Shown here one piece after another: positions 8,259-16,520 of a stretch of DNA of 39,938 nucleotides (the first letter of the stretch is position 1; each line of letters opens with the position of its first letter). Source of the DNA: Rhizobium sp. Q54. GTDB lineage: Bacteria; Pseudomonadota; Alphaproteobacteria; Rhizobiales; Xanthobacteraceae. The notes beneath the pieces were generated by a model. The model did no database searches and was not told the DNA's origin. It saw nothing but the letters and a program-made list of their open reading frames with translations. The stretch spans positions 1-39,938 of the forward strand of contig CAMBQQ010000031.1 in the NCBI GenBank assembly GCA_945870035.1, written 5' to 3'. The translations under genes and the position numbers were made by a program.

Positions 8259-8690
8259 TTAGCGGTACGCCACAAGCACCGCGCCGACCGCGATCAGTCC
8301 GACACCAAGCCAGTTCGGCACGCTGAGACGCTCGCCGAGAAATGTCACGCCAAACAGCGCGACCAGAACCACGCTCAATTTGTCGATTGGCGCAACTTGC
8401 GCCGCCTGCCCGATCTTGAGCGCGCGGAAATAGCAAATCCAGGAGGCCCCGGTCGCCAGGCCCGATAGCAACAGGAAGAAATATGTGCGTCCCGAGATCG
8501 ACCCGGGCGACTGGAATTGCCCGGTGGCCAGCAATATGAAAGCGAGGGTTACCAGAATGACAATTGTGCGGATGAACGTGGCAAAATCGGAGTTGACGTT
8601 CTCGATGCCGATCTTGGCGAAAATCGCAGTCAGCGCGGCGAACAATGCCGACAGCACGGCCCATATTTGCCAGGAAGACCAAATACTCAT
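8259..8690 (-). CDS. Small EamA/DMT-family membrane protein (single-domain)
   Basis: The 143-aa protein has about five hydrophobic segments and one EamA-like domain, half the size of the usual ten-helix drug/metabolite transporters. It matches the short COG2510-type relatives in length and in motifs such as GLATGASWICYFRALKIG and APIDKLSVVLVALFGVTFLGERLS. Such half-size proteins are expected to act as dimers in the inner membrane; the substrate is unknown. The ATG at 8690 begins directly at the first helix. It converges with the uracil-DNA glycosylase gene and is divergent from cydA (153-bp shared gap). Confidence 0.85.
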   Translation of the reverse strand: MSIWSSWQIWAVLSALFAALTAIFAKIGIENVNSDFATFIRTIVILVTLAFILLATGQFQSPGSISGRTYFFLLLSGLATGASWICYFRALKIGQAAQVAPIDKLSVVLVALFGVTFLGERLSVPNWLGVGLIAVGAVLVAYR

Positions 8691-8843
8691 CCGTAATCTC
8701 CACCCGCTCAGGTTGGCAGTTTCGGCCGCCCTTTAGAAGCCCCGCTACGATAAGACGCAAGCAGAAGGAACCTGCCCGGCTCGCCAAGGCTTGAAAGTTC
8801 TGGCAATGATCCTTCACAGCGATGCGCCGCCTGGAGTCGAGCC

Positions 8844-10226
8844 ATGGATTTTGACCCCGTACTTTTGGCTCGCCTGCAATTCGCCTTCACCATCATTTTT
8901 CATATCATTTTCCCGAGCTTCACCATCGGCCTGTCCGCCTATATCGCCACGCTCGGCGTGCTCTGGCTGCGTACCGGCGAGGAGCGCCACCAACTGCTGA
9001 TGCGGTTCTGGGTGAAGATTTTCGCCGTGTCGTTCGCCATGGGCGTCGTCTCGGGCATCGTTCTGTCCTACCAGTTCGGCACCAACTGGAGCCGGTTCTC
9101 GGTGGCGACCGGCAACATTCTCGGCCCCCTGCTCGGCTACGAAGTGCTGACGGCGTTCTTTCTGGAAGCGACGTTCCTCGGCATCCTGCTGTTCGGATTC
9201 AGCCGCGTGCCGCGCTGGCTCTATGTGCTTTCCGCCATCGTCGTCGCGGTCGGCACCATGCTGTCGTCGTTCTGGATTCTGGCGGCCAATAGCTGGATGC
9301 AGACGCCGGCCGGCCATGAATGGCGCGACGGCGTCGCCTTCCCGCTCGACTGGTTCCAGATCGTCTTCAATCCGAGCTTCCCCTATCGCTTCGCACACAT
9401 GCTCAACGCCGCTTACCTGACCGCTGGCTTCGTCGTGATCGCGGTCGGCGCGCGCTACGTCCTCGGCGGCAAGCATATGGCGGAAGGCCGCACCATGCTG
9501 CGCATGGGCATCGGCCTTGCCGCCATCCTGGCGCCGCTGCAACTGGTCATCGGCGACCAGCACGGGCTCAACACGCTCAAGCACCAGCCGATCAAGGTCG
9601 CGGCGATGGAAGCGCATTGGGACGGCAGCAAACCGGCCGACTTCCACATTTTCGCCTGGCCGGACGAAAAAAACGGCACCAACCATTTCGAGCTGTCGAT
9701 CCCGAAGGGTGCGTCGCTGATCCTCACGCACCACTTGAACGGACTTGTCCCCGGCCTGCTCAGCGTGCCGGAAGCCGACCGCCCGCCGGTGAAAGTCGTC
9801 TTCTTTGCGTTCCGAATCATGCTGGCGATCGGCTTCTTCATGATCGGGTCGGCGCTGCTCGGCGCGTTTTTCTGGTGGCGCGGCACTCTGTTCGATCATG
9901 ACTGGTATTTGCGCATGATGGCGCAGACCTGGTGGCTGGGATTTGTCGCGGTGGTCGCCGGCTGGGTGGTGACGGAGAGTGGCCGCCAGCCATGGGTCGT
10001 ATACGGCATCATGCGCACCGCCGACGCGACCTCGCCGGTGCCCGGCGCAACGATTGCCGGCACTTTGGCTTTGTTCATTGTCGCCTACGGCATCGCATTC
10101 TCATTCGGTATTTTCTATATCAACCGCCTGATTGCGAGAGGCCCGGATGCCTTGAAACCCAAGGACGAGCCTGGTGGCATCAGCCAGATCGCATCGACCA
10201 GGGATGCCGGCCAAGGGATTGTTTAG
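8844..10226 (+). CDS. cydA: Cytochrome bd-type quinol oxidase subunit I (CIO type)
   Basis: The 460-aa multi-helix inner-membrane subunit oxidises ubiquinol and carries the haems. The N-terminal helix LQFAFTIIFHIIFPSFTIG has the conserved haem His. HQPIKVAAMEAHWD (around 250) begins the periplasmic quinol-binding loop, which is short, as in the cyanide-insensitive oxidases. The GRQPW signature is in the penultimate helix (about 375). The ATG at 8844 has GGAG 11 bases upstream. cydB follows after 190 bp holding a palindromic repeat. No cydDC is visible, as is usual for the CIO type. I see no FNR/FixK-type TTGAT-N4-ATCAA site in the upstream gap. Confidence 0.95.
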   Translation: MDFDPVLLARLQFAFTIIFHIIFPSFTIGLSAYIATLGVLWLRTGEERHQLLMRFWVKIFAVSFAMGVVSGIVLSYQFGTNWSRFSVATGNILGPLLGYEVLTAFFLEATFLGILLFGFSRVPRWLYVLSAIVVAVGTMLSSFWILAANSWMQTPAGHEWRDGVAFPLDWFQIVFNPSFPYRFAHMLNAAYLTAGFVVIAVGARYVLGGKHMAEGRTMLRMGIGLAAILAPLQLVIGDQHGLNTLKHQPIKVAAMEAHWDGSKPADFHIFAWPDEKNGTNHFELSIPKGASLILTHHLNGLVPGLLSVPEADRPPVKVVFFAFRIMLAIGFFMIGSALLGAFFWWRGTLFDHDWYLRMMAQTWWLGFVAVVAGWVVTESGRQPWVVYGIMRTADATSPVPGATIAGTLALFIVAYGIAFSFGIFYINRLIARGPDALKPKDEPGGISQIASTRDAGQGIV

Positions 10227-10261
10227 GCGCGCGCGCTGGCGCGGCCATGCGGCGACGCTTT

Positions 10262-10381
10262 TCTTCACCTCCCCCTGAAAGGGGGAGGTCGCACGCCGAA
10301 GCAAAGCGGAGGCGTGCGGGTGGGGGTCAGACGATAAGCGCTGGGACCCCCACCCTAACCCTCCCCCTTTCAGGGGGAGGG
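10262..10381. repeat. Palindromic element between cydA and cydB
   Basis: CACCTCCCCCTGAAAGGGGGAGG opens the element and CCTCCCCCTTTCAGGGGGAGGG closes it. A GGGTGGGGGTC/GACCCCCACCC stem and a GCACGCC/GGCGTGC stem lie inside. Its final GGGGGAGGG (10373-10381) is a strong Shine-Dalgarno look-alike 9 bases before an in-frame GTG (10390) upstream of cydB. Confidence 0.92.
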
Positions 10382-10416
10382 AACAGAGCGTGCGACGCGA
10401 CGATGAGGGCTTCGTC

Positions 10417-11418
10417 ATGGAATGGTATCTGCCATTGATCTGGGCCGGCGTGATCGGCACCGCCGTCGCCATGTACGTCATCATGGACGGCTTCGATCTC
10501 GGCATCGGCATCCTGTTTCCCTTCGCCAAGGATGAAACCGAACGCGACCAGATGATGCGCTCGATCGCGCCATTCTGGGACGGCAATGAAACATGGCTTG
10601 TGCTCGGCGGCGCCGGATTGTTCGTCGCCTTCCCGCGCGCCTATGCGGTGATCATGCCGGCGTTTTACGTACCGGTGATCGTCATGCTGGTGGCTTTGGT
10701 GTTTCGCGGCGTCGCTTTTGAATTCCGCATCGTCTCGCACAGCAAGAAAGGCTGGAGCCTTGCCTTCATTATCGGTTCGACTTTGGCCACCTTCGCGCAA
10801 GGCGTCATCCTCGGCGGCCTGATCCAGGGCATCAAGGTCGAGAACGGCGCTTACGCCGGCGGGCCTTTTGACTGGGCGACGCCGTTCGGACTGCTGTGCG
10901 GCCTGTCGCTGATCGCCGGCTATGGGTTGCTCGGCGCGACCTGGCTGGTGATGAAGACCGAAGGCCCTGTCGCGGTGCGGGCGCGCCAGCAATCTAAAAT
11001 TCTTCTCATCGCCGTGCTGGTATTCATGGCGGCGGTCAGTCTGTACACGCCGCTGCTGCAAGAACGCATTGCCGAACGCTGGTTCTCATTGCCGAATTTC
11101 TATTACCTGTGGCCGGTGCCGGTCATCACCGCGCTGACCGCCTTTTTCTGCTGGCGCTGGATCGGACAAGGGCGCGACGCGCCGCCGTTTCTCGCCGCCA
11201 TTGCGCTGTTCATGCTCGGCTATCTCGGCCTGGTCATTTCCAGCTTTCCCTATCTGGTGCCGCCGACGCTGACCATCTGGGATACCGCCGGCGCGCCATC
11301 GAGCCAGATCTTCATGCTGATCGGCACGCTGGTGCTGTTGCCTTTCGTGCTCGGCTATATCGTTCTGGTGTATTGGCTGTTCCGCGGCAAGGTGCGCGAA
11401 GGCGAGAGCTATCACTGA
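10417..11418 (+). CDS. cydB: Cytochrome bd-type quinol oxidase subunit II (CIO type)
   Basis: The 333-aa inner-membrane partner of CydA begins in the standard way with MEWYLPLIWAGVIG and YVIMDGFDLGIGILFPF, and has eight to nine hydrophobic segments. The ATG at 10417 is chosen because it gives the family N-terminus and has GAGGG 7 bases upstream. An in-frame GTG at 10390 would add nine residues and has a better ribosome site provided by the palindromic repeat, so a slightly longer form is possible. With CydA it forms a quinol oxidase that releases no protons across the membrane and tolerates cyanide. Confidence 0.94.
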   Translation: MEWYLPLIWAGVIGTAVAMYVIMDGFDLGIGILFPFAKDETERDQMMRSIAPFWDGNETWLVLGGAGLFVAFPRAYAVIMPAFYVPVIVMLVALVFRGVAFEFRIVSHSKKGWSLAFIIGSTLATFAQGVILGGLIQGIKVENGAYAGGPFDWATPFGLLCGLSLIAGYGLLGATWLVMKTEGPVAVRARQQSKILLIAVLVFMAAVSLYTPLLQERIAERWFSLPNFYYLWPVPVITALTAFFCWRWIGQGRDAPPFLAAIALFMLGYLGLVISSFPYLVPPTLTIWDTAGAPSSQIFMLIGTLVLLPFVLGYIVLVYWLFRGKVREGESYH

Positions 11419-11462
11419 CCCATGATCCCGAAAAGTGGGAACCGGTTTTCGGATTAGATCAT
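11419..11462. repeat. Rhizobiales-type repeat (CCCGAAAAGTGGG type)
   Basis: CATGATCCCGAAAAGTGGG, then AACCGGTTTTCGG, then ATTAGATCATGCG. ATGATC/GATCAT and CCGAAAA/TTTTCGG form the arms. I recall this as a common dispersed repeat in Bradyrhizobium-like genomes. It fills the convergent gap between cydB and the membrane glycosyltransferase and could help end transcription there. Confidence 0.75.
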
Positions 11463-11474
11463 GCGTAATGAAAA

Positions 11475-12998
11475 CTATTGCGCTGCCGGCCTTAAGACCG
11501 ACCAGCCGAGGCGGATCGGCGGCAGGCGGCCCTGCACATTGCGTTCGAACGAACGCGGCAGTTCCGGCACCATGGCGGGAAACTGCGTCTTCAATGTTTC
11601 CGGTGGCTGGCCACTGGCTTCGGCCGGCCAGACCAGCACAGCGCCAAGCGTTGCCACGTCATCGACGCTGATCCACGGGCTGCGCTGCGGCGCCCAGGCG
11701 AAGAACACGCGCGGCCGCTCCGGCGCCATCATCGCCACCAAAGGCGCCAGCCTTTCGTCGCCGGTGACGTAAGCCACCGGCTTGCCGGTGCGGCGCAGAT
11801 AATTCTCGGTGAGGAATTGCGCCTCGGCCTGCGCCGGCTGGGCGATGCGCAGGTCGCGCGCCAAAGCCCATGGCGCCAGCGCCAGGCTCAACACCGCGAG
11901 CACAGGCGGCAACACCAACAGCGCCAGCCATGACGACGACACCATGCGCTCTCGGTAAAGCCGCACGCGGTCGCCGGCGGCGACAATCACCGCGAGGCCC
12001 GACAGCAGCACCAGCGGCGCCAGCGAACCCAAAGGACCAATAGACTTGGGGCCGATCGGCCAATACGTGCCGATGGCAAAACTCAGCGCCAGCGCGCTCG
12101 CCGCCGGCATCAGCGCAAAGAAATAGATGTAGGTGCGCGCCAGCGTTTCGGCCGGCGGGCGGTCGATCTCCGGCGCGCGTTCGCGGCGCTGCCGCGGCCA
12201 GCCGCTCGCCAGCACGATAAGCAGCAAGAGGCCGAGATGGCTCGCCAGCAGCAGCACGCCGAGCGCGACGGCCGACGACGACGCGCCGGTCGCGATGCTT
12301 TCCTTAAACGTCGCGATCACCAGGCCGCGCTCGGCGTAAAGCCAAACGGCATGTGGCGCGATGACGAAGGCGAACAACAGAAGTGCGAGCCACGGCTCGA
12401 TATCGGCTAACGCGCGGCGGCCGCGCGTCGTCGCCAGCGTAAAGACGGCCAGCAGGATCAACAGGATGATGCCGGCGTAGTTCGCCAGCAGCAGCAGGCC
12501 GAGATCCAGCGCCAGAAAATACCAGGCGCCGCGCTGAAACTGGCCGACGGCGCGCCAATAGTGCAGCAGCGCCAGCGCCCACAAAGGCGCCGCCAGCACG
12601 GCGGGCGAGAACTCCGGCGACGGCACGGTAAAGGCGGCGACGCCGACCATCAACAAAATGCCGAGCACGGCGTGGCGGGTGCCGACCACCGCGCGGCCGA
12701 GCGTGAACACCGCCCACAGCGCCGTCACGATGCAGACCTGCGACAGCGCATAAAGGCCGAGCAACCCGCCGAAGCGAAACGCCGCTTCGCCGAGCCAGAA
12801 GGCCAGCGGCGGCCCGAGATAACTGCCGAGCACGAATTCATGGCCGATGGCGAGGAGCAGCGGAATCTCGCCCGGCGGCGCGCTATAAAATAGCGCTGGG
12901 ACGGCGGTCCACAGCACGCCTTGCGTCAGCGCCACCAGCCAGAACACCGCTGACGGCCGGCCGCGCAAAAATTCGATGATCAGGGAGACGTGATGCAT
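11475..12998 (-). CDS. PMT/GT39-like multispan membrane protein
   Basis: The 507-aa protein has about twelve hydrophobic segments through residue 380, followed by a soluble C-terminal domain of about 110 residues (AEAQFLTENYLRRTGKPVAYVTGDERL...). This layout resembles PMT_2/ArnT-like glycosyltransferases, which use polyprenyl-phosphate sugars. The first extracytoplasmic loop (PPGEIPLLLAIGHEFVLGSYLGPPLAFWLGE) has the right place and PPL motif, although the usual Asp-Glu pair is not clear. The substrate is unknown. ATG 12998 is followed by the first helix. It is transcribed towards cydB, and a palindromic repeat lies between its start and the end of rnhB. Confidence 0.75.
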   Translation of the reverse strand: MHHVSLIIEFLRGRPSAVFWLVALTQGVLWTAVPALFYSAPPGEIPLLLAIGHEFVLGSYLGPPLAFWLGEAAFRFGGLLGLYALSQVCIVTALWAVFTLGRAVVGTRHAVLGILLMVGVAAFTVPSPEFSPAVLAAPLWALALLHYWRAVGQFQRGAWYFLALDLGLLLLANYAGIILLILLAVFTLATTRGRRALADIEPWLALLLFAFVIAPHAVWLYAERGLVIATFKESIATGASSSAVALGVLLLASHLGLLLLIVLASGWPRQRRERAPEIDRPPAETLARTYIYFFALMPAASALALSFAIGTYWPIGPKSIGPLGSLAPLVLLSGLAVIVAAGDRVRLYRERMVSSSWLALLVLPPVLAVLSLALAPWALARDLRIAQPAQAEAQFLTENYLRRTGKPVAYVTGDERLAPLVAMMAPERPRVFFAWAPQRSPWISVDDVATLGAVLVWPAEASGQPPETLKTQFPAMVPELPRSFERNVQGRLPPIRLGWSVLRPAAQ

Positions 12999-13010
12999 GG
13001 GCTCTTCTTT

Positions 13011-13128
13011 ATCCCTCCCCTGAAAGGGGAGGGTCGATCGTGCGAAGCGCGATCGGGGTGGGGTCAGCTAAAAAAAACCCACCCGGCTCGCTACGCTCGC
13101 CACCCTCCCCGCAAGCGGGGAGAGATAA
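13011..13128. repeat. Palindromic element between rnhB and the membrane glycosyltransferase
   Basis: It begins ATCCCTCCCCTGAAAGGGG and ends CCACCCTCCCCGCAAGCGGGG. Inner arms are CGATCG/GATCG, GGGTGGGG/ACCCACCC and GGCTCGCTACGCTCGCC. It belongs to the same family as the copies at 10262 and 18149. Confidence 0.9.
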
Positions 13129-13149
13129 GAAAGGAATAGAGCCCAGCGG

Positions 13150-13893
13150 CTAAAGTGGCAACAACTCCGCCAAAACGTCGTTCGGGGCCATGCCTGACTC
13201 GGCCTGCATGGCCGCGAACTTGGCCGCCACCGGCGCGAAGGAGCGGCGGTGATGCGGCGTCGGCCCCAGCCGCTTGAGCGCCGCGCAATGTTCCGGCACC
13301 GAATAGCCCATGTGACGCTCGAAGCCGTAGCCGGGATAAGCGAGCCCGATACGCGCCATCAGCCGGTCGCGCGTCACCTTGGCGACGATGGACGCCGCCG
13401 CCACCGACAGCACCAGCGCGTCGCCCGACACCACCGCTTCGCAATCGCATCCGCAGTCGATCTTCATGTTGCCGTCGACGAACACCATCTTCGGCTTGAC
13501 CGGCAGGGCTTTCACCGCGCGCGCCAGCGCCCACAAAGAGGCGCGCAGAATATTGTCGCGGTCGATGCGCTCGATCGAACCGAAGGCGACCGAGACCTGC
13601 GCGGTGGCGACGATTTTTTCGTACAGCGCCTCGCGCGCTGCCATGTCAAGCTTCTTGGAATCGTTCAGCCCGCGCGGAATGCGCGAAGGATCGAGGATCA
13701 CCGCGGCGGCAACGACGGGTCCGGCGAGCGGTCCCCGGCCCGCTTCGTCGCAACCGGCAACCGGAAAAATGCCGGCATTGAGCGCGCGCCGCTCGCGCCG
13801 GAAGCTCGGGCGCAGGACAGGCTCCTTGAGCGGCAGGCGCGATGACGCCTTGCCTTTGGCTGCCTTCGTTTTCGTTTTCGGCTTGCTGGCCAT
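13150..13893 (-). CDS. rnhB: Ribonuclease HII
   Basis: The 247-aa enzyme cuts RNA in RNA-DNA hybrids and single ribonucleotides misincorporated in [24 protein letters not shown] (from about 46) carries the catalytic Asp49-Glu50, and FVDGN and [19 protein letters not shown] contain the other conserved residues. A Lys/Arg-rich N-terminal tail of about 40 residues ([12 protein letters not shown]) precedes the domain, longer than in E. coli. It lies on the same strand as, and downstream of, the radical SAM/VOC pair, 61 bp from the VOC gene's stop. A palindromic repeat follows its 3' end. Confidence 0.95.
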   Translation of the reverse strand: MASKPKTKTKAAKGKASSRLPLKEPVLRPSFRRERRALNAGIFPVAGCDEAGRGPLAGPVVAAAVILDPSRIPRGLNDSKKLDMAAREALYEKIVATAQVSVAFGSIERIDRDNILRASLWALARAVKALPVKPKMVFVDGNMKIDCGCDCEAVVSGDALVLSVAAASIVAKVTRDRLMARIGLAYPGYGFERHMGYSVPEHCAALKRLGPTPHHRRSFAPVAAKFAAMQAESGMAPNDVLAELLPL

Positions 13894-13954
13894 GGGCGAT
13901 GGGTACGCGCCGACAGGCCGAAGTCAATCGCGCGAATAAAGAGCCTGTGAATTG

Positions 13955-14395
13955 TCAGGCCGGCAGTTGCAGACGGCCGTCTTCGGACAACGGGAAATCC
14001 GGATTGAACGCGACTTCCCAAAGGTGACCGTCAGGGTCGAAGAAATAGCCGGTATAGCCGCCCCAGAATACATCGCCGGCCGATTTCTGCACCGTGCCGC
14101 CGGCGCGATAGGCGCGGTCGATGGCGGCATCGACCTCCAGCTTGGAACGGCAATTCCACGCCAGCGACACGCCGCGAAACGCCGGCGACAGATCCTTGAA
14201 GCCGATGCCGGCGTCCTTCGCCAATTCCTGCGACGGAAACACGGCAATGGCGCAGGCGCCGGCCTGAAAAAAGCCGACGCCGGCGGCGGTCGCCGCCTTG
14301 CGCTGGAAACCGAGCGTTTCATAAAACGCGATGCTGCGGTTCAAATCGGAAACGCCGAGCGTCACCAGCGACAGCACTGCCTGCGGGTTGGTCAT
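13955..14395 (-). CDS. VOC-superfamily (glyoxalase/bleomycin-resistance-like) protein
   Basis: The 146-aa single VOC domain has the two beta-alpha-beta-beta-beta halves: LVTLGVSDLNRSIAFYETLGF at the start and TGYFFDPDGHLWEVAFNPDF near the end (about 115-134), where the metal-binding His and Glu normally sit. The reaction cannot be told; the superfamily includes glyoxalases, dioxygenases and resistance proteins. Its ATG overlaps the stop of the radical SAM gene by four bases (ATGA), so the two should be co-transcribed and coupled, placing this gene too under the upstream LexA box. Confidence 0.88.
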   Translation of the reverse strand: MTNPQAVLSLVTLGVSDLNRSIAFYETLGFQRKAATAAGVGFFQAGACAIAVFPSQELAKDAGIGFKDLSPAFRGVSLAWNCRSKLEVDAAIDRAYRAGGTVQKSAGDVFWGGYTGYFFDPDGHLWEVAFNPDFPLSEDGRLQLPA

Positions 14396-15615
14396 GAGGC
14401 GAACAGACTGAGTTGCGCGTCATCCGGCCGCGGATGGCGAAAATGTTCGGTGGAAAGCTTCAGCTTGTTGGCATTGAGGCCGAGCCGCTCACAAGCCACC
14501 TCGAAGCGCCGCCCGAGCAGCCAGGCATAAGGCCCGGTGCCCTTCATGCGCGTGCCCCATTCGGCGTCGTAGTCCTTGCCGTCGCGCATGTCGCGGATCA
14601 GCTTGAAAACGTGATTGGCTCTGTCCGGATAATTGGCGACCAGCCATTCCTTGAACAGGTCGCGCACTTCCAGCGGCAGGCGCAGCAGCACATAACCGGC
14701 TTCGCGCGCGCCGGCGGCGTGGGCGCGGTCGAGAATGCGTTCGATCTCGCTGTCGTTAAGCGCGGGAATGATCGGCGCGACCATCACCGTAGTCGGCACG
14801 CCGGCCTGGCTGAGGCGGCGCAAAGTTTCAAAGCGCCGCATCGGCGTGGCGGCGCGCGGCTCCATCTTGCGCGCCAGTTCGGGATCGAGCGTCGTGATCG
14901 ACAAAGCCACCTTGGCCAGATTGCGCTCGGCCATGCGGGCGAGAATGTCGAGGTCGCGCAGCACCAAGGCCGACTTGGTGACGATGCCGACCGGGTGGCC
15001 GGCGCGGTCGAGCACTTCGAGAATGCGGCGCATGACCTTGTAGCGCCGCTCGATCGGCTGATACGGGTCGGTATTGGTGCCGATCGCGATCACCTTCGGC
15101 GAATAGTTCGGCGAAGCGAGCTCACGTTCGAGGAGGTCGGCTGCCTCCGGCTTGACGAATAGCTTGGATTCGAAATCGAGCCCCGGCGACAGGCCGAGAT
15201 AGGCGTGCGTCGGCCGCGCGAAGCAATAGACGCAGCCGTGCTCGCAGCCGCGATAGGGATTGATCGAGCGGTCGAAGCCGATATCCGGCGACTGATTGCG
15301 GGTGATGATCTTGCGGGTGGCATCGACCTGCACCGTGGTCTTGAACGGCGGCAGTTCGTCGAGCGAGCGCCAGCCATCGTCGAAGGCGACGCGCGCCAAG
15401 GGCTCGTAGCGGCCGGAAGCGTTCGACTGCGCGCCGCGACCGCGGCGGCGCTCGTGCTCGACCACGACGCCGAGCAGGCCGGTAGCGTCATCGACGCGCA
15501 CGCCTTTTTCGGGAAATGCGACACCCGCCGGCGCGGAGGGCAGCTCCTTAGACCGATCGGCAAAACCGGGCGACGCCGGCGGGTGTTTCAGGGCTGATGT
15601 TGATGATCTAGCCAT
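14392..15615 (-). CDS. PA0069-family (SplB-like, COG1533) radical SAM protein
   Basis: The 407-aa protein has the radical-SAM cluster motif C124-x3-C128-x2-C131 in GCEHGCVYC, preceded by DIGFDRSINPYRGC and followed by ARPTHAYLG, typical of the PA0069 family related to spore photoproduct lyase. IGTNTDPYQPIER and VTKSALVLRDLDIL are further family blocks. The substrate is not established; the relationship to SplB and the LexA box in front suggest a DNA-damage role. The ATG at 15615 lies 25 bp from a perfect alphaproteobacterial LexA box. The first 90 residues are a poorly conserved-looking, basic N-terminal region. The gene overlaps the VOC gene. Confidence 0.9.
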   Translation of the reverse strand: MARSSTSALKHPPASPGFADRSKELPSAPAGVAFPEKGVRVDDATGLLGVVVEHERRRGRGAQSNASGRYEPLARVAFDDGWRSLDELPPFKTTVQVDATRKIITRNQSPDIGFDRSINPYRGCEHGCVYCFARPTHAYLGLSPGLDFESKLFVKPEAADLLERELASPNYSPKVIAIGTNTDPYQPIERRYKVMRRILEVLDRAGHPVGIVTKSALVLRDLDILARMAERNLAKVALSITTLDPELARKMEPRAATPMRRFETLRRLSQAGVPTTVMVAPIIPALNDSEIERILDRAHAAGAREAGYVLLRLPLEVRDLFKEWLVANYPDRANHVFKLIRDMRDGKDYDAEWGTRMKGTGPYAWLLGRRFEVACERLGLNANKLKLSTEHFRHPRPDDAQLSLFAS

Positions 15616-15639
15616 GGTCCCAACCTAGTGAGAGTACAT

Positions 15640-15654
15640 GAACAAAACAAGAAC
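15640..15654 (-). promoter_or_regulatory. LexA (SOS) box, GTTC-N7-GTTC
   Basis: On the minus strand the site reads GTTCTTGTTTTGTTC, an exact match to the direct-repeat LexA box of Alphaproteobacteria. It lies 25 bp upstream of the radical SAM start, where bound LexA would block transcription. On the other side, 105 bp away, is the divergent small glycosyltransferase. Confidence 0.8.
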
Positions 15655-15759
15655 AATTTTTGAAATCCGCGAATCCGTGGCTTAACAGGCCGATCTCGTG
15701 GGACGTTTTCGAAATCCCACATGATATGGTGGCAACCCTGTGCACAGGCCGGTAGTTCC

Positions 15760-16338
15760 ATGATCAGCGTCGTCATCCCCACCCACGAATCGGAGCGCCT
15801 GCTGGTGCCGACGCTCGCCGCGCTTGTGCCCGGGGCGATGGCCGGGCTGGTCAGCGAAGTCGTCGTGATCGACGCCAATTCAAAAGACGCCACTGAGGAG
15901 GTCGCCGACATTGCCGGCTGCCGCTTCATCCGCTCCGATGCGGCGCTCGGCGCACGGCTTAAAGAGGCGGCAGTGAGCACGCGGACACCCTGGCTGATGT
16001 TCCTGCGCCCCGGCTGCGTCCCGGAGCCCGGCTGGATCGAGGCCTGCGAGCGTTTCATGGAAGCGGCCAGCCGGATCGATGGCGCCGCCCGCGCCGCCGT
16101 CTTCCGCCCGCCCGGCGCGGCTGACTTGTTGCGACCGGCGATGGCCGAAGTGCTGGCGCTGCTGCGCGTCATCGCCGGCGGCGGGCCGAGGCCCGAACAG
16201 GGCCTGCTGATCGCGCGGCGCTTCTATGACGCGCTCGGCGGCCACCCCGATGCGGCCGCGCCGGAAGCGGCGATGCTGAAAAAGCTGGGGCGAAGGCGGG
16301 TGACCATGCTGACCGCCGGGGCGAGGACGGTTTCGTAA
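15760..16338 (+). CDS. Small family 2 glycosyltransferase-like protein
   Basis: The 192-aa protein begins MISVVIPTHESERLL, a GT-A nucleotide-sugar fold start, followed by VVVIDANSKDATEEVADIAGC, which corresponds to the usual D-x-S-x-D region. LMFLRPGCVPEPGWIEA takes the place of the DxD block but has no clear DxD, so activity is uncertain. It is shorter than typical family 2 enzymes (220-300 aa) and has no membrane segment. The ATG at 15760 begins the fold; an upstream in-frame ATG at 15721 is not favoured. A palindromic repeat starts right after the stop and may have altered the last residues. Confidence 0.7.
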   Translation: MISVVIPTHESERLLVPTLAALVPGAMAGLVSEVVVIDANSKDATEEVADIAGCRFIRSDAALGARLKEAAVSTRTPWLMFLRPGCVPEPGWIEACERFMEAASRIDGAARAAVFRPPGAADLLRPAMAEVLALLRVIAGGGPRPEQGLLIARRFYDALGGHPDAAAPEAAMLKKLGRRRVTMLTAGARTVS

Positions 16339-16340
16339 CT

Positions 16341-16471
16341 GTCGTCCCCGCGAAGGCGGGGACCCATAGCCACCAACCTTTCGATGGAAGCCGGGTAGAA
16401 GAAGAAGGCAACTTCCACTTTGCCCCGAACTCAGTCCACGGCGTATGGGTCCCCGCCTTCGCGGGGACGAC
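16341..16471. repeat. Palindromic repeat with CGTCCCCGCGAAGGCGGGGACG-type ends
   Basis: GTCGTCCCCGCGAAGGCGG begins the element at 16341, and the exact inverse closes it at 16471. Each end is itself a hairpin (CCCCGC/GCGGGG), and CCCATA/TATGGG extends the outer pairing. It is a different family from the CCTCCCC type. It lies between the small glycosyltransferase and the MarR-GNAT gene. Confidence 0.92.
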
Positions 16472-16520
16472 AAATGAGATACTTGACTTTGTCAACTAAC
16501 TGGCTGACCCTCCCCCGGCC

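Noticed and set aside
8690..8843. FNR/FixK site upstream of cydA
   Set aside because: I looked for TTGAT-N4-ATCAA and found only partial half sites (for example CTTGAA).
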